Source: Hoylesella oralis ATCC 33269
Lineage (GTDB): Bacteria; Bacteroidota; Bacteroidia; Bacteroidales; Bacteroidaceae
DNA: 64,000 bases
Assembly (NCBI RefSeq): GCF_000185145.2
Contig: NZ_GL833118.1
Location: forward strand, 124,001 to 188,000
Direction of reading: 5' to 3'
Shown: piece after piece, positions 44,492-53,192 of the stretch
How the letters are laid out: each line of letters begins with the position of its first letter
Numbering within the stretch: position 1 is the first letter of the stretch
Made by a program: the position numbers and the translations under genes
Notes under the pieces: model-generated
Seen by the model: the letters and a program-made list of their open reading frames with translations, nothing else
The model's database searches: none
Told to the model about the DNA's origin: nothing

Positions 44492-45901
44492 ATGAAAGTA
44501 AGCCCTAATTCCTGTTGGGAAAACGCCCTTGCGCTTATTCGTGAGAACGTTACAGAACAACAATATAGTACATGGTTCAAGCCCATTGTATTCGAATCGT
44601 ACGACGAAACGAAGAAAACAGTGCTGGTAAAAGTACCGAGTACGTTTGTTTATGAGTATTTGGAAGAGAATTATGTAGACTTACTGAAGAAAGTGCTTGG
44701 CCGTGTATTCAGCAAAAACGTGAACCTTGGTTACCGTATAATGGCCGATAAAGAGCATAACATTACGACTGTTGTAGAGGGTGTTGTGGGAGATACCGAT
44801 CCTAAACCGAAGGCAATCAGCCGAGGAAACCAATCTCCGTCGCTCATGGATGCGGTAAAAATGCAGCCATTAGACTCGCAACTCAACCCTCATCAAACGT
44901 TTGCAAACTACATAGAGGGCGACAGTAACAAACTTCCGCGGTCTATCGGACTGTCTATAGCAGAGCATCCGAACACGGCACAATTCAATCCGATGTTCAT
45001 ATACGGCCCGTCTGGCTGCGGTAAAACGCATCTTATCAATGCTATAGGTATGAAAATCCGCGAACATTACCCACGGAAACGGGTGCTATATGTCAGTGCG
45101 CGGCTCTTTCAAGTACAGTTTAGCAACGCTACATTGCGAAACAGCGTAAACGATTTTATCAACTTCTACCAAACGATAGACGTTCTAATCGTGGATGATA
45201 TACAGGAGTGGATTACTGCAGTAAAAACACAGAACACATTCTTCCATATTTTTAATCATCTATTTAAGAACGGTAAGCGTATTATTCTTGCCAGCGATCG
45301 CCCTCCGGTAGACCTCGAAGGCATGAACGACCGCCTGCTTACCCGTTTTTCTTGTGGGCTTATTGCCGAATTGGAGCAGCCTAATGTAAAGCTATGTATC
45401 GATATCTTGAATAATAAGATACACCGCGACGGGCTGGATATCCCCAAAGAAGTGGTTGAATTTATAGCCTCTTCGGCTAATGGGAGCGTGCGCGATTTGC
45501 AGGGAGTGGTTAATTCGTTGCTGGCATACAGCGTGGTTTACAACAGCAGCATCGATATGCGTTTGGCCGAGAGAGTGATTAAACGTGCCGTAAAGATAGA
45601 CGACAAGCCCCTTACTATCGACGATATTCTCGATTCGGTGTGCAATCATTTCAACGTATCCGCAACGGCCGTCAACAGCAGGAGCCGTAAACACGACCTC
45701 GTAGTGGCCCGCCAAGTGTCGATGTATCTTGCACAGAAGTACACTAAAATGCCCGCTTCGCGCATCGGCAAGCTCGTCGGAGGGCGCGATCATTCCACGG
45801 TTATCCACAGTTGTTCGCAGGTAGAACAACGGTTGAAGATAGATCGCCTGTTTTCAGACGAGATACAAAGCATCGAAAACTCATTCAAAATCAAGCGGTA
45901 G
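44492..45901 (+). CDS. dnaA: Chromosomal replication initiator DnaA
   Basis: 469 residues. Binds DnaA boxes and opens the origin. Domain I (SCWENALALIRENVTEQQYSTWFKPIVFE) is followed by a linker, then the AAA+ domain with Walker A GPSGCGKTH (near residue 172) and Walker B VLIVDDIQE, and domain IV with the DNA-binding signature GGRDHSTVIHSCSQVEQRL. A perfect DnaA box (TTATCCACA, 45801-45809) falls inside its own coding region. The neighbours are not dnaN or recF, which is normal in this phylum. Confidence 0.97.
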   Translation: MKVSPNSCWENALALIRENVTEQQYSTWFKPIVFESYDETKKTVLVKVPSTFVYEYLEENYVDLLKKVLGRVFSKNVNLGYRIMADKEHNITTVVEGVVGDTDPKPKAISRGNQSPSLMDAVKMQPLDSQLNPHQTFANYIEGDSNKLPRSIGLSIAEHPNTAQFNPMFIYGPSGCGKTHLINAIGMKIREHYPRKRVLYVSARLFQVQFSNATLRNSVNDFINFYQTIDVLIVDDIQEWITAVKTQNTFFHIFNHLFKNGKRIILASDRPPVDLEGMNDRLLTRFSCGLIAELEQPNVKLCIDILNNKIHRDGLDIPKEVVEFIASSANGSVRDLQGVVNSLLAYSVVYNSSIDMRLAERVIKRAVKIDDKPLTIDDILDSVCNHFNVSATAVNSRSRKHDLVVARQVSMYLAQKYTKMPASRIGKLVGGRDHSTVIHSCSQVEQRLKIDRLFSDEIQSIENSFKIKR

Positions 45902-45979
45902 GTTACCTGTTCGGAAAACTTACACATGGCGGATATGCGCGATAAAAGTAGGGTGTATCCGCGATACATATACTGTATA

Positions 45980-45996
45980 AGGTGGATAAACCACCT
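45980..45996 (+). terminator. Weak hairpin after dnaA
   Basis: AGGTGG pairs with CCACCT across the loop ATAAA, followed by ATTTATT. It also contains an 8/9 match to a DnaA box on the minus strand, explained by the stem. Confidence 0.45.
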
Positions 45997-46061
45997 ATTT
46001 ATTCTTCCGATTTCATCGAAAGATAATCGCGAAAGCGCATGGTTGTTTTAAAAAGATGTTT

Positions 46062-46069
46062 TATCTTTG
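46062..46069 (+). promoter_or_regulatory. Candidate -7 box for the gene at 46103
   Basis: TATCTTTG, 33 bp before the ATG at 46103. Confidence 0.45.
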
Positions 46070-46102
46070 TCTTCGAAACCTTTATATTAAAACCGAAAAA
46101 CA

Positions 46103-46597
46103 ATGATAAAAGATGCGACAAACACTCTGAACATCAGGCGAAGAGCCTTATTCCGCCTTGCCGTTTTACTGCCGATAATACTTATATCCATAGCTGTTAC
46201 GGCACAAAAAACGCAAGGGCGTAAGGGTACTTTCATAGTTCCGAACCGTAAATGTGCAGTAGATTTCCTGATTTCAGATATCGAAGCAAAATCTTTAAAA
46301 CACAATGCAGAGGACGAAGAGGCCTTTTATGTGTCGCAAGATGATGGGATGTATTACTCAGTGGTATCTTGGGAATGCTTGGAAAAGCATCGTATCAAGA
46401 TCGTCAGAGTGCCCGCAACTTACAAATATGCCAAGTTCCCTGATGGAACAGTTATGCCGTTGAGCGCTGATAACCAGTTCACCATCATGCTCTATATGCC
46501 CGGACGAAAGCCCAAGGAGGCCGATACAACGACGATGGAAGATGAGATTAAGGATTATTTCCGCCCCGTCGAGCCTAAGAAAACACAAAGAAAATAA
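46103..46597 (+). CDS. Hypothetical exported or anchored protein
   Basis: 164 residues. A basic N-terminus (INIRRR-like, NTLNIRRRALFR) and a hydrophobic stretch (LAVLLPIILISIAVTAQ) form a signal peptide or anchor. The mature part is mixed alpha/beta with no family I recognise (GTFIVPNRKCAVDFLISDIEAKSL, EEAFYVSQDDGMYYSVVSWECLEKHRIKIVRV) and a charged C-terminus. It sits alone between dnaA and the thiamine operon with its own promoter box. Confidence 0.7.
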   Translation: MIKDATNTLNIRRRALFRLAVLLPIILISIAVTAQKTQGRKGTFIVPNRKCAVDFLISDIEAKSLKHNAEDEEAFYVSQDDGMYYSVVSWECLEKHRIKIVRVPATYKYAKFPDGTVMPLSADNQFTIMLYMPGRKPKEADTTTMEDEIKDYFRPVEPKKTQRK

Positions 46598-46609
46598 ATT
46601 AAGTTTTAT

Positions 46610-46640
46610 TTTGTTTCTTCAAGAAAACGCCTTATCTTTG
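46610..46640 (+). promoter_or_regulatory. Promoter of the thiamine operon
   Basis: TTTG at 46610-46613 and TATCTTTG at 46633-46640 with a 19-bp spacer, just ahead of the TPP riboswitch. Confidence 0.82.
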
Positions 46641-46661
46641 CATCCGACTTGCAAAAGGTAA

Positions 46662-46744
46662 GTTAAGGGGTGCTGCGATATTTCGCGGCTGAGATCAAAC
46701 CCTATGACCTGATCCGGGTAATGCCGGCGTAGGAAGGCACACAG
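46662..46744 (+). ncRNA. TPP (THI-box) riboswitch
   Basis: Shows the conserved blocks of the thiamine pyrophosphate aptamer in order: AGGGGTGC at the 5' side, GCTGAGAT, ACCCTATGACCTGATC, and CCGGGTAATGCCGGCGTAGGAAGGC. It lies between the promoter and the thiamine TonB receptor, so it should lower expression of the receptor, PnuT and ThiN when TPP is plentiful. Confidence 0.96.
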
Positions 46745-46764
46745 TGTGTGAAAAACGAACCTCA

Positions 46765-46801
46765 AGCATTGAACCCCAAGTTCATGCTCCTTTCCCCCTT
46801 T
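46765..46801 (+). terminator. Hairpin downstream of the TPP riboswitch, possible regulated terminator
   Basis: AGCATTGAAC (46765-46774) pairs with GTTCATGCT (46780-46788), with one bulged T, followed by the pyrimidine-rich CCTTTCCCCCTTTTA. It is placed as an expression platform would be, 28 bp before the receptor ATG; the U-run is interrupted by C. Confidence 0.5.
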
Positions 46802-46828
46802 TATTTATTCATTTAAATTAAGGTATTT

Positions 46829-49111
46829 ATGAACAAAAGTGCATTAACGATTGCAATACTTGCGTGTGTTGCAACGGCTAACGCGGCCAATCCTAAGACC
46901 GAAAAGATCGATACGCTAAAGGCGTATGAATTACAGAACGTGCAGGTGGTGGCCACACGGGCCGACAAAAAGACGCCGATGACCTATTCAGACCTGAACA
47001 AACGGCAGATCAGCGCCGTTAACCACGGCAAAGACGTGCCGCAGTTGCTGGAGATGACGCCGTCGGTTACCGTTTCGTCAGACGCAGGTATGGGTATTGG
47101 CTATACTGGAATACATGTTCGTGGCACCGATCCCACGCGTATAAACATCACAACCGACGGAATTCCGATGAATGATGCGGAGAGTTCGGCCGTTTTCTGG
47201 GTAAACATGGGCGACTTTGTTTCCAGTGTAGAGAGCATACAGATACAACGTGGCGCAGGTACATCGACCAACGGCGCCGGCGCTTTCGGCGCTACGATCA
47301 ACATGCAGACCGAGAGTATCGGCATCAAACCTTTTGGCAGTATCGACCTTTCGGGCGGTTCATACGGCACGCACAAAGAAACTTTCCGCTTCGGAACGGG
47401 CCTCTTGGGCGATCATTGGGGCTTTCAAGGTCGGCTATCCAATATCGGTAGCGACGGTTATATAGACAGAGCATCGACACGTTTGAACTCTTATTTCATG
47501 CAAGGAGGCTATTTCAACGATAATACCGTGGTGAAGTTCATCACCTTCAACGGCACAGAAAAGACTTATCATGCATGGGATTACGCTTCTAAAGCCGACA
47601 TGAAGAAGTACGGGAGGCGCTATAATCCAAGCGGAAAATATAAGGATGCCGCCGGTAACACGGTCTTTTACGACAACCAGACCGACAATTACCACCAACA
47701 GCACTATTATCTGATATGGAACCAACGACTGTCTAACGCTTGGAAACTGAATGCCTCGCTGCATTACACCCACGGTTTCGGCTACTATGAGCAGTATAAA
47801 GCCGACAGCGAAGATAGCCATGTGAAGCTCTACAAGTACCTGCTATCGAGCACGCTCGGCAAGTATAGCGACCTTATCCGTCGCAAACAGATGCGCAACA
47901 ACTTCTACGGAGCCGTCGCATCCGTGAGTTATGATGCCCGTAAAGGGCTGTCTGCTATCCTTGGAGGTGGTTGGAACAAGTACGATGGCGACCATTTCGG
48001 TAACGTAATATGGGTGCGTAGCTTTAACGGAAGCATCGATCCGAACCACAAATACTATGATAATAACGCCCGAAAAACCGATGCCAACATCTACGGAAAG
48101 GTGAACTACGAGTTCTTGCCCGGCCTTAATGCTTATGCAGACATGCAATATCGCCGTATTACATATAGGCTCCAAGGCTCTTCTCAGGAGTTCGACAACA
48201 ACAAGAAGCAACTCCCGTTGGACTTGGATCGCACGTACAATTTCTTCAATCCCAAGTTCGGTTTGGTCTACACTGCCGGCCCGAACCACACGCTATATGT
48301 CTCTTACGCCATTGCACATAAGGAACCGACGCGCAATGACTTCGAGAATATGCTGGCAGAAACCAAGCCTGTTGCTCCTAAAGCCGAAAGACTGAACGAT
48401 TTGGAGGTAGGTTATAAGTACCAAGGCAGTATTTTCAGCGCCGGCGCCAACTTCTATTACATGGATTACGATAATCAGTTCGTGCCGACAGGCGCGCAGG
48501 ATGCCAACGGCGAAATGGTATCTCGCAACATCAAGGACAGCTACCGAATGGGCGTAGAACTTACGGCCGGTCTCAATCCTTTTAGGGGATTTAACTGGAA
48601 CATCAATGCTACATGGAGCAAAAACCGTGCAAAGAACGTCGATGTAACGACAATCGATCCGGTTACATGGGCCGAATCGACCGCCAATGTGGGCACTACA
48701 CACCTTGCATATTCACCCGATTTCATCCTCGGCAATATGTTCAGTTACGAATACAAGGGCTTCACGGCATCGCTGCAAAGCAAGTTCGTGGGCGAACAAT
48801 ATATGACCAACTCCAACTTCCGCAGCTATGCAGAGAAAGATGGCAGCCAAACCAGCGCCATGATAGATAGCTATTTCGTGAGCAACTTCGACCTTTCGTA
48901 TACCTTCAAGCTGCGCGGTATCAAGAGCGCAACGGTGGGATTGACCGTTTATAACCTGTTTAACGAGGAGTATGAGAGTAACGGTAGCTGCTCTATGAAT
49001 TTCAAACAAGACGGCAATAAGATAGTTGCATATAACGCAGGTTGGGCATGGACCACCTATTCGGCACAGGCCCCGACGCATCTGATGGCGCACCTGTCGA
49101 TTAACTTCTGA
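46829..49111 (+). CDS. TonB-dependent receptor for thiamine
   Basis: 760 residues. A signal peptide (MNKSALTIAILACVATANA), a TonB-box-like LQNVQVVATRA segment, a plug domain (DVPQLLEMTPSVTVSSDAGMG split over residues 75-95; IHVRGTDPTRINITTDGIPMND; IQIQRGAGTSTNGAGAFGATINMQT) and a 22-strand barrel ending with MAHLSINF. Placement behind a TPP riboswitch and ahead of PnuT and thiamine pyrophosphokinase identifies the ligand as thiamine or a thiamine derivative. This agrees with described riboswitch-controlled outer-membrane thiamine receptors of Bacteroides. Confidence 0.92.
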   Translation: MNKSALTIAILACVATANAANPKTEKIDTLKAYELQNVQVVATRADKKTPMTYSDLNKRQISAVNHGKDVPQLLEMTPSVTVSSDAGMGIGYTGIHVRGTDPTRINITTDGIPMNDAESSAVFWVNMGDFVSSVESIQIQRGAGTSTNGAGAFGATINMQTESIGIKPFGSIDLSGGSYGTHKETFRFGTGLLGDHWGFQGRLSNIGSDGYIDRASTRLNSYFMQGGYFNDNTVVKFITFNGTEKTYHAWDYASKADMKKYGRRYNPSGKYKDAAGNTVFYDNQTDNYHQQHYYLIWNQRLSNAWKLNASLHYTHGFGYYEQYKADSEDSHVKLYKYLLSSTLGKYSDLIRRKQMRNNFYGAVASVSYDARKGLSAILGGGWNKYDGDHFGNVIWVRSFNGSIDPNHKYYDNNARKTDANIYGKVNYEFLPGLNAYADMQYRRITYRLQGSSQEFDNNKKQLPLDLDRTYNFFNPKFGLVYTAGPNHTLYVSYAIAHKEPTRNDFENMLAETKPVAPKAERLNDLEVGYKYQGSIFSAGANFYYMDYDNQFVPTGAQDANGEMVSRNIKDSYRMGVELTAGLNPFRGFNWNINATWSKNRAKNVDVTTIDPVTWAESTANVGTTHLAYSPDFILGNMFSYEYKGFTASLQSKFVGEQYMTNSNFRSYAEKDGSQTSAMIDSYFVSNFDLSYTFKLRGIKSATVGLTVYNLFNEEYESNGSCSMNFKQDGNKIVAYNAGWAWTTYSAQAPTHLMAHLSINF

Positions 49112-49117
49112 TCGCCT

Positions 49118-49720
49118 ATGGCCGATATACAGACATTTCTTGCCGAGCATTGGCTCGATATGTTGAGTACAGTGCTCGGCATTATCTATATTATCCTCGA
49201 GTACAAAGCCCACATAGCCTTATGGCTTGTGGGTATCGTTATGCCTGCCATCGACATTTATCTGTTCTGGTCGGTGGGGCTCTATGCCGACTTCGGCATG
49301 GCCATTTACTATACCTTTGCCGCCCTTTACGGCTATGCAGTCTGGAAATTCGGGCGGAAGAAGAACCAAAAAGCCAACGAACAACTGCCCATAACACACT
49401 TTAAACAAAGTCTTATCTTGCCCTCTGTTCTCGTTTTCTTGGCTGCTTGGTTGGGTATTTACGAAATTCTGATCCACTTCACCAACTCTGATGTCCCCGT
49501 TACAGATAGCTTTATCAACGCGTTGAGCTTCATCGGACTGTGGGCACTTGCACGGAAATACCTCGAACAATGGGCTGTCTGGATCGTGGTGGATGCCGTA
49601 AGTGCAGCGTTATATGCCTATAAGGGCATCCCTTTCAAGGCCGGTCTTTACGCTCTTTACGTAGTAATAGCGGTGATGGGGTACTGCAAATGGCGAAAAA
49701 TGATGACGGAGAACCGCTGA
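49118..49720 (+). CDS. pnuT: PnuC-family thiamine transporter PnuT
   Basis: 200 residues with about seven membrane helices. PnuC-family facilitators move vitamin substrates down a gradient kept by phosphorylation. The family block EQWAVWIVVDAVSAALYAYKG carries the W-x-x-W substrate motif and is near the C-terminus. The riboswitch context and the adjacent thiamine pyrophosphokinase make thiamine the substrate, not nicotinamide riboside. It starts 6 bp after the receptor stop; its stop directly touches the thiN ATG. Confidence 0.92.
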   Translation: MADIQTFLAEHWLDMLSTVLGIIYIILEYKAHIALWLVGIVMPAIDIYLFWSVGLYADFGMAIYYTFAALYGYAVWKFGRKKNQKANEQLPITHFKQSLILPSVLVFLAAWLGIYEILIHFTNSDVPVTDSFINALSFIGLWALARKYLEQWAVWIVVDAVSAALYAYKGIPFKAGLYALYVVIAVMGYCKWRKMMTENR

Positions 49721-50371
49721 ATGAACTATCCTCTGCTTACGCCCGATGCGTCGTTCGACACCGTTATCCTCGGCAACGGCTACTTTCCGAAACATGCTCT
49801 TGCCCTGCAATTGCTGGCACATACGCCGTATATCTGCTGCTGCGACGGCGCCGCCACGCATGCCATAGAACAGGGATATATGCCCCATGCCATCGTTGGC
49901 GACGGCGACTCGCTGCCACAGGAGCTTAAAATAAAATACCGAGATATACTTCATATCGTCAGCGAACAGAGCGACAACGACCTTACCAAGGCCACGCGCC
50001 ACTGCAGTGCCTTGGGTATGCGCCGCATACTCTACCTTGGCGTTACGGGTAAGCGCGAGGATCACACGCTGGCCAACGTCTCTCTGATGGTGCATTATCA
50101 TCGCGACATGGGCATTGTGCCCCTGCTCTTGACCGATTACGGTTACTTTGTAACGGCAGAAGGCAGCCATACGTTCGGCTCGTTCTGCCGACAACAGGTA
50201 AGTATCTTTAACTTCGGATGCACACAGATGGCAGGTTCGGGCCTGAAATGGGCACCTGTTACGCCCGAAAGTTGGTGGGAAGGAACACTCAACGAGGCCG
50301 TCGGAGACAGTTTCACCCTCCGAGGAAACGGCCTGTATATGGTGTTCCGCACCCTCGAACCCAAGAAGTAA
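49721..50371 (+). CDS. thiN: Thiamine pyrophosphokinase
   Basis: 216 residues. Transfers pyrophosphate from ATP to thiamine, making TPP and trapping the imported vitamin. Motifs: CCCDGAATHAI, IVGDGDSLPQ, SDNDLTKATRH and GKREDHTLANVSLM, which together form the ATP and metal site; the C-terminal beta-sandwich includes NEAVGDSFTLRGNGLYMVF. It is the last gene of the riboswitch operon and starts on the base after the pnuT stop. Confidence 0.95.
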   Translation: MNYPLLTPDASFDTVILGNGYFPKHALALQLLAHTPYICCCDGAATHAIEQGYMPHAIVGDGDSLPQELKIKYRDILHIVSEQSDNDLTKATRHCSALGMRRILYLGVTGKREDHTLANVSLMVHYHRDMGIVPLLLTDYGYFVTAEGSHTFGSFCRQQVSIFNFGCTQMAGSGLKWAPVTPESWWEGTLNEAVGDSFTLRGNGLYMVFRTLEPKK

Positions 50372-50485
50372 GAAAGCCGTTCGTTAGGTGTTTCTTGGCA
50401 ATATATATTGTCTATCGCCGATAGGCAGTACAGGTATGTTCGTTAACAAATACATCTGTTTGAAATATACAATAAACCTACGACG

Positions 50486-50517
50486 TTTGCAAGTATTGCA
50501 ATAAAGTGCTATCTTTG
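50486..50517 (+). promoter_or_regulatory. Promoter of the EamA–acyltransferase pair
   Basis: TTTG at 50486-50489 and TATCTTTG at 50510-50517 with a 20-bp spacer. This lies at the first start codon of the longer EamA reading frame, so the later start at 50542 is right. Confidence 0.75.
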
Positions 50518-50541
50518 CAGGCGGTTTTTCATTTCTATATC

Positions 50542-51447
50542 ATGCACAATCATAAGATACAGGCCCATGCGGCCATACTCTCGGCAAACATCATCTTCGG
50601 ACTGGGCGTACCGGTTACCAAGATGCTGCTCGATCAGTGGGTATCGCCCATGGCTTACATGGCTACACGCTGCATCGGGGCGGCATTGATATTCTGGCTG
50701 ATAGGGCTGTTTCTCCCTCGAGAGAGGGTAGAGCGTAAAGATTTACTCGTTATCATGGCTGGCGGACTGTGCGGTTTCGTAGTTTCTCAAACGCTTACGG
50801 CATGGGCTTTAACCTATACCACGCCCGTTTACTTTTCGCTCATTGCCACACTAACGCCGGTAGCCACCATGCTCATGGCGGTTGTATTCTTGAATGAAGG
50901 TATCAGCCGTATGAAGACAATCGGCGTGTTTGTGGGCGTTGCGGGCGCTATAATCATGGTTATTGCGAGCTGGCAGGGCGGTGCGGGGCGGAATGATGTG
51001 CTGGGTATTGCGCTCACCTTGCTCAGTTTGCTCACGTGGGTGGTATATCTTATCATCACGCGCAAGGTATCGCAGAAGTATAGCGCCGTAACGCAGATGA
51101 AATGGGTGTTCCTCGTATCGACCGTGGCTGTGCTTCCTTTCGCGTGGAAAGAGTTGCCCTTGCAGCCTCTCTACATGGGTAATTACGGGGCAGAAGGCCT
51201 TTCGGGCGTGTTGGGCATGGCTTTTATCGTGGTATTTGCTACGGTGTTGGGCTATTTCACCATTCCTTTTGCCATGAAATATCTGCGTGCCACAACCGTG
51301 AGCGTATATACCAATCTGCAGCCGGTAGTGGCTTCGGTGGTGGCTTTTGCCGTAGGTCAGGATGCTCTTACGTGGGACAAACCCGTGGCAGCGGTGCTTG
51401 TATTGCTGAGTGCCTATATGGTTACCAAGTCTGCCGATGGCGGATAA
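50542..51447 (+). CDS. EamA-family (DMT) metabolite transporter
   Basis: 301 residues from the ATG at 50542. Ten membrane helices in two EamA repeats, with the typical N-terminal AAILSANIIFGLGVPVTKMLL and the second-repeat signature AMKYLRATTVSVYTNLQPVVASVVA. Drug/metabolite transporters export amino acids, nucleotides or other metabolites; the substrate is unknown. The next gene begins directly after its stop codon. Confidence 0.93.
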   Translation: MHNHKIQAHAAILSANIIFGLGVPVTKMLLDQWVSPMAYMATRCIGAALIFWLIGLFLPRERVERKDLLVIMAGGLCGFVVSQTLTAWALTYTTPVYFSLIATLTPVATMLMAVVFLNEGISRMKTIGVFVGVAGAIIMVIASWQGGAGRNDVLGIALTLLSLLTWVVYLIITRKVSQKYSAVTQMKWVFLVSTVAVLPFAWKELPLQPLYMGNYGAEGLSGVLGMAFIVVFATVLGYFTIPFAMKYLRATTVSVYTNLQPVVASVVAFAVGQDALTWDKPVAAVLVLLSAYMVTKSADGG

Positions 51448-52431
51448 ATGTTTTTATTGTCTGGAACGATGGTAGTGCAAGAGGCAGAAAAGACCGGAAG
51501 AGTGGCCGAAATAGACTTCGTGAAGTGTGTGCTGATCGTATTGATGATAGCCTTTCACTTGGTTTTCATCGGCGACAGCTATCCTTATGCCAAGCAAGTG
51601 GTTTACACGTTTCATATGCCCGGCTTTCTTGTTATATCGGGGTATCTGCTCAATGTGGGCAAACCGTGGCGCAAGTTTCTGCGCACTATGCTGTGGATAT
51701 TTGTTCCCTATGCCGTGATGGAGAGCGGTTATACGGCGATGGCAGCGGTGTTGCCCATTCGTGAACATATCGATTCGCTCACCTTTTCTTTATATATAAA
51801 TAAAGTATTGCTTCATCCTTTGGGGCCGTATTGGTATTTGCATACGCTTTTGTTGTGCAGCACGGTCTATTATGGTGTAGCGCGTTGCGGGCATATCGGG
51901 CCGCTCGGGCGCCTTGTGGCGGTGGCTCTGTTGTATGGTCTGTTATGGTATATCGGAATTGTCTCGTTGCCCTGTGCGCTGTATTTCCTCGGCGGAGCGG
52001 CGGTAAGGTTGCGGGGTGTGCGGTTTACGCGTTTCTTCCGACCGTCGTTGTGGGCGCTTTTGCCCATGGCGATACTGGCATTTTTCCCCGTTAATATGGA
52101 TAAAGGTTCAATCGGTGGCGTACTTTTTGTTTACCTGTCTGTGTGCTTTATCCTCGGTATTTACCGTGTTTTGCAGCAATGGGGCGCACGACTGTTGCCG
52201 ACAATGCTCTTTGTCGGACGGAACACCCTGCTGTTGCTGCTCTTTTCGCCCGTGTTTACAGCCTTGGCAAAGCTATGGCAACCTATGCTTGTTGGTATCG
52301 ACCGTTCTGGCATGGTGTTTCTTGTAGTGTCGGTAACTGTAGCTGTTGCGGGCAGCATAGCGATAGGGTGGGTGCTGGACAAACTGCATCTGTCGCGTTT
52401 CATCTTTGGGAAAAGACGGGTTGTGGGCTGA
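51448..52431 (+). CDS. Acyltransferase-3-family membrane protein
   Basis: 327 residues with about ten hydrophobic helices. The N-terminal motif AEIDFVKCVLIVLMIAFHL carries the conserved Asp/Lys and the catalytic-type His of acyltransferase 3; YTFHMPGFLVISGYLL is the second conserved block, and GPYWYLHTLLL the third. It may O-acetylate a surface glycan. The ATG at 51448 abuts the EamA stop; a second ATG at 51469 is possible. The C-terminus is basic (FGKRRVVG). Confidence 0.88.
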   Translation: MFLLSGTMVVQEAEKTGRVAEIDFVKCVLIVLMIAFHLVFIGDSYPYAKQVVYTFHMPGFLVISGYLLNVGKPWRKFLRTMLWIFVPYAVMESGYTAMAAVLPIREHIDSLTFSLYINKVLLHPLGPYWYLHTLLLCSTVYYGVARCGHIGPLGRLVAVALLYGLLWYIGIVSLPCALYFLGGAAVRLRGVRFTRFFRPSLWALLPMAILAFFPVNMDKGSIGGVLFVYLSVCFILGIYRVLQQWGARLLPTMLFVGRNTLLLLLFSPVFTALAKLWQPMLVGIDRSGMVFLVVSVTVAVAGSIAIGWVLDKLHLSRFIFGKRRVVG

Positions 52432-52452
52432 TGCTGTAGCCTGTAAACAACA

Positions 52453-52493
52453 ATGCCGATGCCCCGAAACATATTATCAGGGAGCATCGGCAT
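52453..52493 (-). terminator. Terminator of the glycan operon, between convergent genes
   Basis: ATGCCGATGC (52453-52462) and GCATCGGCAT (52484-52493) are perfect complements, strengthened by CCC/GGG inside. On the minus strand it is followed by TGTTGTTT. It may act for both directions. Confidence 0.72.
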
Positions 52494-52532
52494 CATGGTG
52501 TTACCGGAACAAGCGGAATTTCTTCGTCTGTT

Positions 52533-53186
52533 TTATTCGAAGTCCAGTTCGCCGAAGAAGTCGGGGCGGTGGAAATCGGGCTTGGGTATGTTGATGGCAT
52601 TCCATGAAAGGAAGTGCGGTGTTTGCAGCTTGTCGCCGCATTTGTAGAAGTTTCCGCGCATGCTATGTCCGCTAAACGTGGACAGCCGATGGCGGAAGAA
52701 GGCCGAAAGGGGTACTATCAATGCCAGTTGCCAAGCATGTCTGCCCGTTTTTTCCTCGAAAGGCGTGCGTCCTAAAGAAGCCCAGCGATCTACCTGCGAA
52801 AGCACTTCGGCGGGTGCCAAAGTCCGTCCTTCGCGCGTAGGGCCGCAGCCTATGAGCAACGTTCCCGCACAGTTGCACTCGATGTTGTAATAGATATCGT
52901 CGCCGGCCGGCCGAGAAAAGAACTCGCAACATGCGTCTTCCCATACATGACCGTTATCATGAGGTGCCACGGCACGCACACTGTTTTCCTTAACACTGTA
53001 TTCTATGAGGATCGTGTCGCCCGTATGAGCTATGCGGAAGTTTGCTTCGGGTGCGTAAGGATAGGCTTCCGCCCAGTTCACTTGGTCGATGGCATGGCGC
53101 TCGATGCCTGCTTTATCGAACAAAGCAGGGATATCTGCCGCCGATGCAGGGTGCTCCTGCAGGCGTTTTACACAAAGTTTTTTCAT
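52533..53186 (-). CDS. Carbohydrate-binding family 9-like protein
   Basis: 217 residues. A CBM9-like beta-sandwich without a signal peptide: FRIAHTGDTILIEYSVKENSVRAV, VWEDACCEFFSRPAGDD, YYNIECNCAGTLL, GHSMRGNFYKCGDKLQTPHFLSW. CBM9 domains bind the reducing ends of sugars. The lack of an export signal suggests a cytoplasmic role or an unseen route. It is the last gene of the glycan operon, 6 bp after the kinase. Confidence 0.85.
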   Translation of the reverse strand: MKKLCVKRLQEHPASAADIPALFDKAGIERHAIDQVNWAEAYPYAPEANFRIAHTGDTILIEYSVKENSVRAVAPHDNGHVWEDACCEFFSRPAGDDIYYNIECNCAGTLLIGCGPTREGRTLAPAEVLSQVDRWASLGRTPFEEKTGRHAWQLALIVPLSAFFRHRLSTFSGHSMRGNFYKCGDKLQTPHFLSWNAINIPKPDFHRPDFFGELDFE

Positions 53187-53192
53187 TATTCT

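Noticed and set aside
45801-45809. Perfect DnaA box TTATCCACA inside dnaA, with an 8/9 match at 45981-45989, as a sign of oriC
   Set aside because: One box inside a coding frame and one explained by a hairpin stem; no cluster or AT-rich unwinding element next to them.
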